A DNA stretch of 25,014 nt from Stenotrophobium sp040387055 (GTDB lineage Bacteria; Pseudomonadota; Gammaproteobacteria; Nevskiales; Nevskiaceae): the NCBI GenBank assembly GCA_040387055.1, contig JAZKEM010000245.1, positions 1 to 25,014 of the forward strand, in the 5' to 3' direction. Positions within the stretch are counted from its first letter, which is position 1. Each line of letters opens with the position of its first letter. A model generated the notes under the pieces. It had not been told where the DNA came from. It did no database searches and saw only the letters and a program-made list of their open reading frames with translations. Below, one piece after another: positions 15,237 through 21,974 of the stretch. The position numbers and the translations under genes were made by a program.

Positions 15237-15262
15237 GTCGGCCCAGGTTACATGCGGCCGAC
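15237..15262. terminator. Weak hairpin after the DUF5670 gene
   Basis: GTCGGCC (15237-15243) pairs with GGCCGAC (15256-15262) across a 12-base loop, four bases past the minus-strand stop at 15267. There is no T run, so termination is not assured. Confidence 0.35.
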
Positions 15263-15266
15263 TACG

Positions 15267-15413
15267 TCAGATTCTTCGACCTTGGATCACGCGGATGAGG
15301 ACGACAATAATGGCAACAACCAAAAGGATGTGAATGAACCCGCCGATGGTGTACGAAGACACCATGCCCAGGGCCCACAGAATGATTAAAACAATAGCGA
15401 TAGTTCCGAGCAT
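15267..15413 (-). CDS. DUF5670 (lmo0937-type) mini membrane protein
   Basis: A 48-residue inner-membrane protein. MLGTIAIVLIILWALGMVSS, a short TIGGFIH turn and a second helix ending VVLIRVIQGRRI match the lmo0937/DUF5670 family of two-helix proteins almost over their full length. Their function is not known; they are often found beside CsbD and other general-stress genes, as here. I chose the ATG at 15413 because GGAGA stands just upstream; the in-frame start at 15449 would add twelve polar residues. A Crp-type palindrome lies 67 bases upstream of the start. Confidence 0.85.
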   Translation of the reverse strand: MLGTIAIVLIILWALGMVSSYTIGGFIHILLVVAIIVVLIRVIQGRRI

Positions 15414-15479
15414 GTTGTGCTCTCCGAATGTTGAGGTTTTGTAGAGCATTCAGAGTGGGCTAGGTTGGCAACTGGGGTC

Positions 15480-15495
15480 TGTGCGGCATCGCACC
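15480..15495. promoter_or_regulatory. Crp-type palindrome upstream of the DUF5670 gene
   Basis: TGTGCGGCATCGCACC has half sites GTGCG and CGCAC four bases apart and fits TGTRCG-N4-CGYACA at all but the final base. It lies 67 bases before the minus-strand start at 15413. A separate 10-bp palindrome TGTAATTACA (15509-15518) lies between this site and the next one. Confidence 0.65.
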
Positions 15496-15543
15496 GATGT
15501 TGACCTAATGTAATTACACATTTCGTTTTATGTATGACGGATA

Positions 15544-15559
15544 TGTACGGCTGCATACA
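15544..15559. promoter_or_regulatory. Crp-type palindrome upstream of the second Crp/Fnr gene
   Basis: TGTACGGCTGCATACA fits TGTRCG-N4-CGYACA with one change and lies 72 bases before the plus-strand Crp/Fnr start. A possible -10 box TATAGT at 15570-15575 puts the site close to the -35 position, which would suit repression, that is autoregulation. This is inference from spacing. Confidence 0.6.
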
Positions 15560-15630
15560 TATAGAAATCTATAGTGAGAGTATGCTCATCGCTCGGTGGT
15601 GTTGGGCCGATCCATTCTCAGCAGATCTAA

Positions 15631-16368
15631 ATGCCTAATACACCTAATCCGCATCAAAATCGTCTTCTGGCTGCTTTGCCGGCCGAAGTTCAGGCGCGGT
15701 TGTTGCCGCACCTTGAACTAGTGCAGTTGCCATTGGGAAAGGTTTTGTATGAATCCGGCGACGCTTTGAGATATGTTTATTTCCCTACTGATTCCATCGT
15801 CTCTTTGCTCTATGTCATGGAGAGCGGTGCTTCGGCAGAAATATCTGTCGTTGGTAATGAAGGATTAATTGGTGTTGCGCTATTCATGGGCGGTGAAAGC
15901 ACGACGAGTCGCGCAATCGTCAAGAGCGCAGGTTCTGCCTATCGCTTGCTAGGACAGCGGCTCAAGGATGAATTCAATCGCCACGGAGAGATGCTGTTGT
16001 TGATGCTGCGCTATACGCAGGCGCTCATTACGCAAATGGCGCAAACCGCAGTTTGCAATCGACATCACTCTCTTGATCAGCAGTTGTGTCGCTGGCTATT
16101 GCTATCTTTGGATCGCCTGCCGAGCAACCAGTTGACGATGACTCAGGAGTTGATTGCCAACATGCTGGGTGTGCGCCGCGAGGGTGTCACCGACGCTGCG
16201 GGCAAACTACAGAAACTGGGCGTTATCGAATATAGCCGCGGACAAATCACTGTGCTGGATCGTGTGAAGCTCGAAAAGCTAAGCTGCGAGTGCTATGCGG
16301 TGGTTAAGAAGGAGGCAGATCGTCTACTTCCTTACGCGGTCACTTCTGGGGCTGCGTCAGTAGTCTGA
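15631..16368 (+). CDS. Crp/Fnr-family transcriptional regulator (paralogue 2)
   Basis: A 245-residue regulator with the same layout as the one at 12384-13157: sensory barrel (about 30-125, YVYFPTDSIVSLLYVMESG), dimer helix, and winged HTH (MTQELIANMLGVRREGVTDA). The two share long identical stretches such as RYTQALI, CNRHHS and QLCRWLLL, so they are paralogues. The recognition helix is nearly the same (RRESVTEA against RREGVTDA), so they may bind the same site. There is no Fnr Cys cluster and no obvious cAMP pocket. A Crp-type palindrome lies 72 bases upstream, and further copies precede neighbouring genes, so this is the best candidate for the local regulator. The ribosome-binding site is weak. 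Confidence 0.92.
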   Translation: MPNTPNPHQNRLLAALPAEVQARLLPHLELVQLPLGKVLYESGDALRYVYFPTDSIVSLLYVMESGASAEISVVGNEGLIGVALFMGGESTTSRAIVKSAGSAYRLLGQRLKDEFNRHGEMLLLMLRYTQALITQMAQTAVCNRHHSLDQQLCRWLLLSLDRLPSNQLTMTQELIANMLGVRREGVTDAAGKLQKLGVIEYSRGQITVLDRVKLEKLSCECYAVVKKEADRLLPYAVTSGAASVV

Positions 16369-16388
16369 GAGCGCCCTGCGCCGTATGT

Positions 16389-16417
16389 TTGCTAACGAAC
16401 AGAGCAATCGGTTTAAA
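16389..16417 (+). promoter_or_regulatory. Possible promoter of the candidate small RNA
   Basis: TTGCTA (16389-16394) and TTTAAA (16412-16417) are spaced by 17 bases; each matches the sigma-70 consensus at four of six positions. A start near 16424 would give a transcript of about 130 nt ending at the terminator. Confidence 0.3.
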
Positions 16418-16423
16418 GGCAGT

Positions 16424-16552
16424 AGTCTGGCCACTGAGCTAATCACTCAGAGTCCGTCTCCCCTTGGAACCATTTCGTATCTCCCCCAGAAACGATGGTT
16501 CAACCGGATTCATATTTAACCCGTTGCCGCCCATGCGCCAACGGGTTTTTTC
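16424..16552 (+). ncRNA. Candidate C-rich small RNA (or structured 3' UTR)
   Basis: Between the Crp/Fnr stop and the terminator there is no ORF, but there are three hairpins. CTGAG/CTCAG lies at 16434-16450. A longer bulged stem lies at 16464-16503 (TTGGAACCATTTCGT with ACGATGGTTCAA) and its loop holds CTCCCCC. The third is the terminator. A second TCTCCCC (16457-16463) sits single-stranded between stems one and two. Exposed C-rich motifs like these, complementary to GGGGAG-type Shine-Dalgarno sequences, are the mark of several proteobacterial trans-acting small RNAs. It could instead be only the 3' UTR of the regulator gene. Confidence 0.4.
16518..16552 (+). terminator. Rho-independent terminator
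   Basis: AACCCGTTG (16518-16526) pairs with CAACGGGTT (16539-16547) across a 12-base loop and runs into six T. It ends transcription of the Crp/Fnr gene and of the candidate small RNA, just before the convergent bacterioferritin-like gene. Confidence 0.9.
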
Positions 16553-16560
16553 TTGGGCGA

Positions 16561-17112
16561 TTAAACCTTGTGGGGTAATTCCACCAGCAGGTCCGCCAGT
16601 TCGTCAGCATGTTTTTCTTCCACTGCGAGGATGCCCTTGAGCATTTGGCTAGTGGTGGGGTCATTGGCACCGATGTACTGAATCAGCTCTCGATAACTGT
16701 CGATGGCAATGCGCTCAGCGACAAGATTCTCTTTAATCATATCGGCCAAATTGTTGGCAGCAATGTATTCAGCGTGACTGCGTAGCGTCAGGCTCTCAGG
16801 CGAAAAGTCGGGATCCCCGCCCAGCTGAACAATACGTTCCGCAAGTATGTCGGCGTGTCCTTGTTCCTCATTGGAGTGGACCAAAAACTCAGCGGCAATC
16901 GCTTGGGCATGAATGCCACTCGCCATGAAGTGATGGCGGCGATAGCGCAGTACGCAGACTATTTCGGTAGCGAGCGCATCATTGAGTTGCTTGATCACGA
17001 CGTCGCGATCAGCAGAGTAGCCAGAAGTTACAGCGCCTTGTTCAATGTGTTTACGCGCTTGCTCACGAATCGTCTTGATATCTGTGAGCGCAGGTTTTGT
17101 GTTTGTGTTCAT
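16561..17112 (-). CDS. Bacterioferritin-like (ferritin-like di-iron) protein
   Basis: A 183-residue four-helix ferritin-like protein. The di-iron ligands are all visible: Glu50 (ALATEIVCVLRYRRHHF), Glu83 and His86 (NEEQGHAD), Glu133 (VAERIAIDSYRE), and Glu165 and His168 (VEEKHADEL). Such proteins oxidise Fe(II) and store or detoxify iron; this subgroup is usually labelled bacterioferritin, although the haem-binding Met cannot be assigned by eye. I chose the ATG at 17112; a TTG two codons upstream is also open. The ribosome-binding site is weak. A Crp-type palindrome lies about 55 bases upstream, linking iron storage to the Crp/Fnr paralogues. Confidence 0.88.
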   Translation of the reverse strand: MNTNTKPALTDIKTIREQARKHIEQGAVTSGYSADRDVVIKQLNDALATEIVCVLRYRRHHFMASGIHAQAIAAEFLVHSNEEQGHADILAERIVQLGGDPDFSPESLTLRSHAEYIAANNLADMIKENLVAERIAIDSYRELIQYIGANDPTTSQMLKGILAVEEKHADELADLLVELPHKV

Positions 17113-17166
17113 GATCAACGCCAGTGAGATTGGAGTCTCATATTGGCGTTAGGCAAGACTACCGTC

Positions 17167-17182
17167 GGTACGTCGTCGCACA
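17167..17182. promoter_or_regulatory. Crp-type palindrome upstream of the bacterioferritin-like gene
   Basis: GGTACGTCGTCGCACA has half sites GTACG and CGCAC four bases apart, fitting TGTRCG-N4-CGYACA at all but the first base. It lies 55 bases before the minus-strand start at 17112 and just after the stop of the next upstream gene. Confidence 0.65.
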
Positions 17183-17194
17183 TTGCTGCCTATC

Positions 17195-17368
17195 TCAGCT
17201 TGTTGGATCTTTCTGTCGTGTAACTTTGACGCCGGTAATGATTGAGAAGCCGAGCATGATGATGGCACCAACAACGATCCATTGATGCGGGACATTCAGC
17301 AGAACTGCGCCGTACACGAGTCCACCTAAAAATATGGCAACGCCGACAAGATAAATTGCGAATGACAT
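17195..17368 (-). CDS. 57-residue two-helix membrane protein
   Basis: A small gene with a strong ribosome-binding site (AAGGAG ten bases before the ATG at 17368). The product starts MSFAIYLVGVAIFLGGLVYG, has a short loop with PHQW, a second helix (IVVGAIIMLGFSIITGV) and a basic tail KVTRQKDPTS, so it is an inner-membrane hairpin protein. I do not recognise a named family, but it resembles the mini membrane proteins that accompany CsbD and DUF5670 genes. A terminator lies only 22 bases upstream of the start, so its promoter is not clear. Confidence 0.8.
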   Translation of the reverse strand: MSFAIYLVGVAIFLGGLVYGAVLLNVPHQWIVVGAIIMLGFSIITGVKVTRQKDPTS

Positions 17369-17389
17369 GTGAAATCTCCTTTTGATATC

Positions 17390-17426
17390 AAAAAATCGCG
17401 CAGCTCTTTTTAATGAGCTGCACGAT
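17390..17426 (-). terminator. Rho-independent terminator after CsbD gene
   Basis: On the minus strand, ATCGTGCAGCTC pairs with GAGCTGCGCGAT (17415-17426 and 17395-17406; one mismatch in twelve) across an 8-base loop and runs into a T run. It ends the CsbD unit but lies only 22 bases before the start of the 57-residue gene. Confidence 0.85.
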
Positions 17427-17520
17427 CGCTAAGCAATTCTCTGGAAGTCTGAATGTAACCATGGCGACACATTGCCCGCCTTAAGCGATGCAACGGCGGC
17501 CTTGGATTACGAATCAGGTC

Positions 17521-17727
17521 TTAATTCTTCTCAAAGAAGCTCTTGACCTGCTTTTCAGCTTCGTCACGCGTAACGGCGTAGCGTTCTTGCACGAGGCCTG
17601 CCAGCTTCTGCTGATGGCCTTCCAGCCTTAGCAGTTCGTCTTCAGTCAGCTTGCCCCAAGCGATCTTGGCGGCGCCCACTTGCTGCTTCCACTTGCCTTT
17701 GACTTCATCAATGCTTGGCAGACTCAT
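17521..17727 (-). CDS. CsbD-family stress protein
   Basis: A 68-residue soluble protein. The VKGKWKQQVGAAKIAWGKLT start and the LEGHQQKLAGLVQERYAVTRDEAE middle are the two helical CsbD motifs, and the length is typical. CsbD proteins are abundant general-stress proteins (SigB-dependent in Bacillus) whose mechanism is unknown. The ATG overlaps the stop of the preceding gene by four bases (ATGA) and has GGAGAAG upstream, so translation is coupled. It is followed by a terminator after about 95 bases. Confidence 0.92.
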   Translation of the reverse strand: MSLPSIDEVKGKWKQQVGAAKIAWGKLTEDELLRLEGHQQKLAGLVQERYAVTRDEAEKQVKSFFEKN

Positions 17728-17933
17728 GATTGCTTCTCCAAAAGTGGCTTGCTTTCACCTGGTGTAGGCGAGACAGGATTGATGATTTCTGGAATCACTG
17801 GAGTAGGAGTCACTTCAGGCGTCTTGGTGGGCTGCGTTACTTCAGGGATAGCCTTATCAGTTCCAGAATTCTGAGACTGCGAAGAAGGCTTATCGGTGCT
17901 GTTTCCAGCGCTCTGTCCATTTGTATTGTTCAT
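17724..17933 (-). CDS. Disordered Pro/Thr/Ser-rich 69-residue protein
   Basis: A small soluble protein of low complexity. It starts MNNTNGQSAGNSTDKPSSQ and continues with PEVTQPTKTPEVTPTPVIPE, in which PEVT occurs twice, then ends ESKPLLEKQS. There is no signal peptide or membrane segment, so it should be intrinsically disordered. The start at 17933 is chosen because of AGAGG a few bases upstream; an in-frame start at 17993 would add twenty residues without a ribosome-binding site. It overlaps the CsbD gene by four bases. It may be a hydrophilin-like desiccation or osmotic protein, which is inference. Confidence 0.65.
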   Translation of the reverse strand: MNNTNGQSAGNSTDKPSSQSQNSGTDKAIPEVTQPTKTPEVTPTPVIPEIINPVSPTPGESKPLLEKQS

Positions 17934-17954
17934 GATGACCTCTGAACCCCACGA

Positions 17955-17970
17955 CTCGCGAAATTGCGAG
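17955..17970. repeat. Small inverted repeat CTCGC-N6-GCGAG
   Basis: CTCGCGAAATTGCGAG is a perfect inverted repeat just upstream of the 69-residue gene's ribosome-binding site. It could be a 5' leader hairpin or an operator. The wider 17934-18238 stretch between the divergent genes holds this repeat, the site at 18023, an AT-rich palindrome at 18066 and the barrel gene's leader, but no gene I can support. Confidence 0.35.
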
Positions 17971-18022
17971 ATACCCGGGATTAATTGACACATGAACCTT
18001 ATCGACTAGCGAATGCGTGGTC

Positions 18023-18038
18023 GGTACGCTGCCCCGCT
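18023..18038. promoter_or_regulatory. Possible degenerate Crp-type site
   Basis: GGTACGCTGCCCCGCT has one good half site (GGTACG) at the spacing of the other palindromes, but the second half (CCCGCT) is poor. It lies 90 bases upstream of the disordered-protein/CsbD unit and about 200 bases upstream of the barrel gene. Confidence 0.25.
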
Positions 18039-18065
18039 TAGGAAATGTAAAACAAAGTTTGTTAT

Positions 18066-18078
18066 CGAAAAATTTTCG
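18066..18078. repeat. AT-rich palindrome CGAAAA-A-TTTTCG
   Basis: A perfect inverted repeat in an AT-rich stretch (18050-18095) that also holds TATTTATATA, a likely promoter zone for the outer-membrane barrel gene. It may be an operator. Confidence 0.3.
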
Positions 18079-18238
18079 TCAATATTTATATAAAGAGAGC
18101 GTAAGCATAAGGATGATCGTTTGCACTCTGTATGCCAGCGCACAGAAAAGACATGGATCAGCGAGAGATTCTTCGCATGCGATGGGACGCAAAGGACTCA
18201 TCCCTACTTTTGCATTTAGCACTCAAGGAGCTTTTCTA

Positions 18239-18787
18239 ATGAAACTTATCAAGCATGTAATGCCCGGCACACTACTGATTGCTCTTAGCGTCGTTTCGCT
18301 GAGCGCGTTTGCAGAACCTGTTCAACCTCAGGTCTATATTGGTGGCGGTATCGGCGCGGGCCGACTCAACGGTGAAGATTTCACCAATAACAACGATGAC
18401 ATTGAAGAGAACCGCGTCTCCTGGAAAGCTCAGGCCGGTATCAAATTTAATCCAGTGGTATCGATCGAAGGACAGTACATTGATTTCGGTGGCGCCAATC
18501 GCAACACTGATCGTGTGAAGGCCACGGGCTGGACCGCTGGACTTGTTGTCGATATTCCAACCGGTATTTTCGTCACGCCTTATGGCAAAGCGGGTGCGAT
18601 TCGTTGGAAGACCGACAATCGATTTAACAACATCAGCGCAAACGAAACGGGCACTGACTTTACATGGGGCGGCGGTCTGCGCTTCCAACTCTCTGACAAC
18701 ATCGACTTGCGTGCCGAGTACGAGCGCTTCCGCATGGATTCGACTCACGTAGACAATATGTCGGCGACGGTACAGTTCAACTTCTAG
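18239..18787 (+). CDS. Outer-membrane beta-barrel protein
   Basis: A 182-residue protein with a signal peptide (MKLIKHVMPGTLLIALSVVS, cleavage after SAFA) and a small barrel of alternating hydrophobic and polar residues: YIGGGIGAGRL, VSIEGQYIDFG, GLVVDIPTGIF, TPYGKAGAIRW, GGGLRFQL and the closing MSATVQFNF. The terminal Phe is the usual signal for the BAM insertion machinery. This fits the eight-stranded OmpA/OmpW-like barrel group (porin family, opacity type). AAGGAG lies nine bases before the ATG. The function is probably structural or in small-solute passage. The upstream leader is long (over 150 bases). It ends at a strong terminator. Confidence 0.88.
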   Translation: MKLIKHVMPGTLLIALSVVSLSAFAEPVQPQVYIGGGIGAGRLNGEDFTNNNDDIEENRVSWKAQAGIKFNPVVSIEGQYIDFGGANRNTDRVKATGWTAGLVVDIPTGIFVTPYGKAGAIRWKTDNRFNNISANETGTDFTWGGGLRFQLSDNIDLRAEYERFRMDSTHVDNMSATVQFNF

Positions 18788-18805
18788 TCGTTGCTGTTCA
18801 TAAAG

Positions 18806-18835
18806 AGCCCGCCATGGTTTCCATGGCGGGCTTTT
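18806..18835. terminator. Bidirectional rho-independent terminator
   Basis: A perfect 12-bp stem (AGCCCGCCATGG at 18806-18817 and CCATGGCGGGCT at 18821-18832) with a 3-base loop is followed by a T run and preceded by an AAA run. It ends both the barrel gene and the convergent metal-efflux operon (stop at 18842). Confidence 0.92.
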
Positions 18836-18841
18836 CTGTGA

Positions 18842-21800
18842 TCAATGCTTAGCGGTGGTCTCGCGATTATGGCCATGGGCCATTCGGAACAATCCTGGCA
18901 GTACTAATAACGTTAGTAGTGTTGAAGAGATGATCCCGCCAATCACCACGGTCGCCAGCGGTCGTTGCACTTCACTGCCAATGCCGCTGTTGAAAGCCAT
19001 CGGCACAAAGCCCAAACCTGCAACGAGTGCGGTCATCAGAACCGGGCGCAGACGGGTCATTGCGCCTTCAATGATGGCCTCATCCAAGCGTTTGCCATGC
19101 TGGAGCAGATCTCGGATAAAGCTCACCATCACCAAGCCATTCAGTACTGCCACGCCACTAAGTGCGATAAAGCCGACACCTGCAGAGATCGATAGCGGTA
19201 TACCGCGTAGGCACAAGGCCAGAACGCCGCCGGTGAGCGCGAGGGGTACACCGCTGAAGATGACTAGCGCATCGCGCAGTGAGCCGAAGGCCATCAGCAA
19301 CAGTCCAAGAATCACGATGAGTGTCAGTGGCACAACAATAGCGAGTCGCTTGCTGGCGGACTGCAGCTGTTCAAAAGTGCCACCGTATTCCAGCCAGTAA
19401 CCGGTGGGCAGTTTTACTTCAGCATCGACGCGTTGCTGCACCTCAGTGACGAAGCTGCCAATGTCACGTCCGCGAACATTGGCGGTGATGACGATGCGAC
19501 GCTTACCTTGTTCGCGATTGATTTGATTGGGGCCGGGACCAACAGTGATGTCGGCGACCTCTTGCAAGGGGACATAGCCACCATTGGGCAGGGGTATCGT
19601 CAATTGCTCCAGCGTGCGTGGATCTGCGCGCATTGCATCAGGCAAACGTATGACGATGTCATAGCGACGATCGCCTTCAAACAGCGTGCCGACTTCGCTG
19701 CCACCAAAAGCGGTTGCAGCGACTGCCTGTACATCTGCGACCGACAAACCGTAACGTGCTAACAACTCGCGCTTGGGTGTAATGCTCATCACCGGCAGGC
19801 CGGTGGTCTGCTCGGTTTTGGCGTCGGCTGCACCCGGCACTTTGCTGAGCACGGCTTCAATTTTCTCTGCTTGCTCGTTGAGCACTTCAAGATTGTCGCC
19901 ATACAGTTTGATCGCGAGGTCGGAGCGCACGCCAGAGATTAATTCATTCATGCGCATTTGCACCGGCTGCGTAAATTCGTAGTTGTTGCCCGGCACGCGC
20001 ATCACTGCGGCCTCAAGCTCGGCCACGAACTGTGCTTTGGGTTTGCGTGGATCTGGCCACTCGCTGCGGTCTTTGAGCATGACAAAAGTGTCAGCGACTG
20101 AAGGTGGCATCGGGTCTGTCGCTACTTCAGCCGTGCCCAGCTTGGCGAAAACGCGCTCAACTTCTGGCAGCTTCTTGATTTCGGCTTCCAGGGTTTTCTG
20201 CATTTCGACGGCTTGTCCCAGCGCAGTGCCGGGGATGCGCAAGGCATGCAGCGCGACATCGCCTTCATCGAGACTGGGGATGAACTCACTGCCCATGCGT
20301 GCGGCTAAAACGCCGCAGAACAACACTAGCGCAAGTGATGACAATGCCCATGTGCGGCGACGATGCAAGGCTGATTCCAGAAGAGGCGCATAAACCTTGC
20401 TTGCATAACGAATGACCGGATTTTCCTTTTCAGAAATATTGCCGCTCAACAACAGCGCAACCGCCGCTGGCACAAAGCTCAGCGACAACACCAAGGCAGC
20501 GATCAACGCCATCACCACGGTTGCCGCCATTGGCTGAAACATTTTTCCTTCAACGCCGGTGAGTGCAAATAGCGGAATGTAGACCGCCGTGATGATGCCG
20601 ACGCCAAAAAGGCTAGGGCGGATCACTTCCCGGGTGGATTCGTAAACGGTTTCCAGTCTTTCCTTCAGGCTCAATGCATCACGCCCATGCTGTGCTTCTG
20701 CCAATCGACGAACACAGTTCTCGACGATGATCACTGCGCCATCAACGATCAGGCCGAAATCCAGCGCGCCCAGAGACATCAAATTGGCGCTGACCTGGTT
20801 GTGCACCATGCCGCTGATCGTGGCCAGCATCGCCAAGGGAATGACCATGGCGGTGATCAATGCGGCGCGCAGATTGCCGAGTAGCAGAAACAGTACGACG
20901 ATCACCAGCAACGCGCCTTCCAATAAATTCTTCTTCACAGTGTCGAGCGTCTTGTCGACGAGCGCGGTGCGATCGTAAACCGTGCGTGCCTCAAGTCCCG
21001 GCGGCAGACTCTTTTGGATTTCGGCCAGCTTTGCGGCGGTTGCACGAGAAACTTTGCGCGAGTTTTCGCCGACCAGCATGAACACGGTGCCAAGCACGAC
21101 TTCATGTCCATTCATGGTTGCGGAGCCGGTGCGCAGCGCGCCGCCCCAGCCAATTTCTGCCACTTCGGCCAAAGTTAGCGGTGCGCCGTTCACCACTTTC
21201 ACCACAACGCGACGCACATCGTCCAAGCTTGTTACTTGGCCGGGTGAGCGGATCAGGTATTGCGCGCCATTGCGTTCGATGTACCCAGCGCCGGCACTGG
21301 CGTTGTTACGCGACAGCGCGTTGCTGATGTCGTCAAACGTTAATCCATACGCCAGCAACTTTGCGGGCAGGGGAGAGACCAACACTTGGCGCTCTTGTCC
21401 GCCAATGCTGTTGACCTCGGTGACGCCAGGGACTTTGGCCAGCTGTGGTCGAACGATCCAGCGCATCGCATCATGCAGATCGAAGACGTTGTAAGCACTG
21501 CCGTCGGCTTTACGCGCACCGTCTTTGGGATCGACGGTAAACATGAAGATTTCACCAAGGCCCGTAGCTGTAGGACCTAGATTCGGCTCTAGCCCATCTG
21601 GCAACAAGCTCTTGACCTGTTGAATGCGTTCGCCGACTAACTGCCGTGCAAAGTAGAGATCCGTGCCATCGGCAAAAACCACGGTGACTTGCGATAAGCC
21701 ATAACGCGATAACGAGCGGGTGTATTCCAGCTTGGGCAAGCCGGCCATCGCATTTTCCACCAGGTAACTGACGCGTTGTTCGGCTTCCAGCGGTGAATAG

Positions 21801-21964
21801 CCCGGTGCTTCGGTATTGATTTGTACCTGTACATTGGTGATGTCAGGTACGGCATCGATGGGTAGACGGTTGTAGTTGTAGAAACCCAGAGCAGAGATCA
21901 GCAGCACAGCGGCCATCACAAGCCATCGTTGCGCGATTGAGAAGCGAAGAATCTTTTCGATCAT
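18842..21964 (-). CDS. czcA: CzcA-type heavy-metal efflux RND pump
   Basis: A 1040-residue inner-membrane proton-driven pump of the HME-RND family. It starts MIEKILRFSIAQRWLVMAAV (first membrane helix) and has VPDITNVQVQINTEAPGYS in the first porter loop. DFGLIVDGAVIIVEN in helix four carries the two Asp of proton relay typical of the Zn/Co/Cd/Ni group (CzcA type) rather than the Cu/Ag CusA group, whose motif differs. The large periplasmic loops and the helix 7-12 repeat (GIPLSISAGVGFIALSGVAV) are intact. AGGAG lies seven bases before the ATG at 21964; an in-frame upstream start at 22006 overlaps the previous gene and lacks support. It is the last gene of the operon; the metal is inferred from the motif only. 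Confidence 0.93.
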   Translation of the reverse strand: MIEKILRFSIAQRWLVMAAVLLISALGFYNYNRLPIDAVPDITNVQVQINTEAPGYSPLEAEQRVSYLVENAMAGLPKLEYTRSLSRYGLSQVTVVFADGTDLYFARQLVGERIQQVKSLLPDGLEPNLGPTATGLGEIFMFTVDPKDGARKADGSAYNVFDLHDAMRWIVRPQLAKVPGVTEVNSIGGQERQVLVSPLPAKLLAYGLTFDDISNALSRNNASAGAGYIERNGAQYLIRSPGQVTSLDDVRRVVVKVVNGAPLTLAEVAEIGWGGALRTGSATMNGHEVVLGTVFMLVGENSRKVSRATAAKLAEIQKSLPPGLEARTVYDRTALVDKTLDTVKKNLLEGALLVIVVLFLLLGNLRAALITAMVIPLAMLATISGMVHNQVSANLMSLGALDFGLIVDGAVIIVENCVRRLAEAQHGRDALSLKERLETVYESTREVIRPSLFGVGIITAVYIPLFALTGVEGKMFQPMAATVVMALIAALVLSLSFVPAAVALLLSGNISEKENPVIRYASKVYAPLLESALHRRRTWALSSLALVLFCGVLAARMGSEFIPSLDEGDVALHALRIPGTALGQAVEMQKTLEAEIKKLPEVERVFAKLGTAEVATDPMPPSVADTFVMLKDRSEWPDPRKPKAQFVAELEAAVMRVPGNNYEFTQPVQMRMNELISGVRSDLAIKLYGDNLEVLNEQAEKIEAVLSKVPGAADAKTEQTTGLPVMSITPKRELLARYGLSVADVQAVAATAFGGSEVGTLFEGDRRYDIVIRLPDAMRADPRTLEQLTIPLPNGGYVPLQEVADITVGPGPNQINREQGKRRIVITANVRGRDIGSFVTEVQQRVDAEVKLPTGYWLEYGGTFEQLQSASKRLAIVVPLTLIVILGLLLMAFGSLRDALVIFSGVPLALTGGVLALCLRGIPLSISAGVGFIALSGVAVLNGLVMVSFIRDLLQHGKRLDEAIIEGAMTRLRPVLMTALVAGLGFVPMAFNSGIGSEVQRPLATVVIGGIISSTLLTLLVLPGLFRMAHGHNRETTAKH

Positions 21965-21974
21965 GGCGCCGCTC

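Noticed and set aside
16395..16450. tRNA-like D-arm on the minus strand (GATTAGCTCAGTGGCC followed by ACTGCCTTTAAA)
   Set aside because: Only the D-stem-like part is present; the GAGC partner, a paired anticodon stem, the T-arm GGTTCGA motif and an acceptor stem are all missing, so it is not a tRNA and not a convincing attachment site.
18272..18748. Minus-strand 158-residue ORF
   Set aside because: Shadow of the outer-membrane barrel gene, which has signal peptide, AAGGAG and C-terminal Phe.
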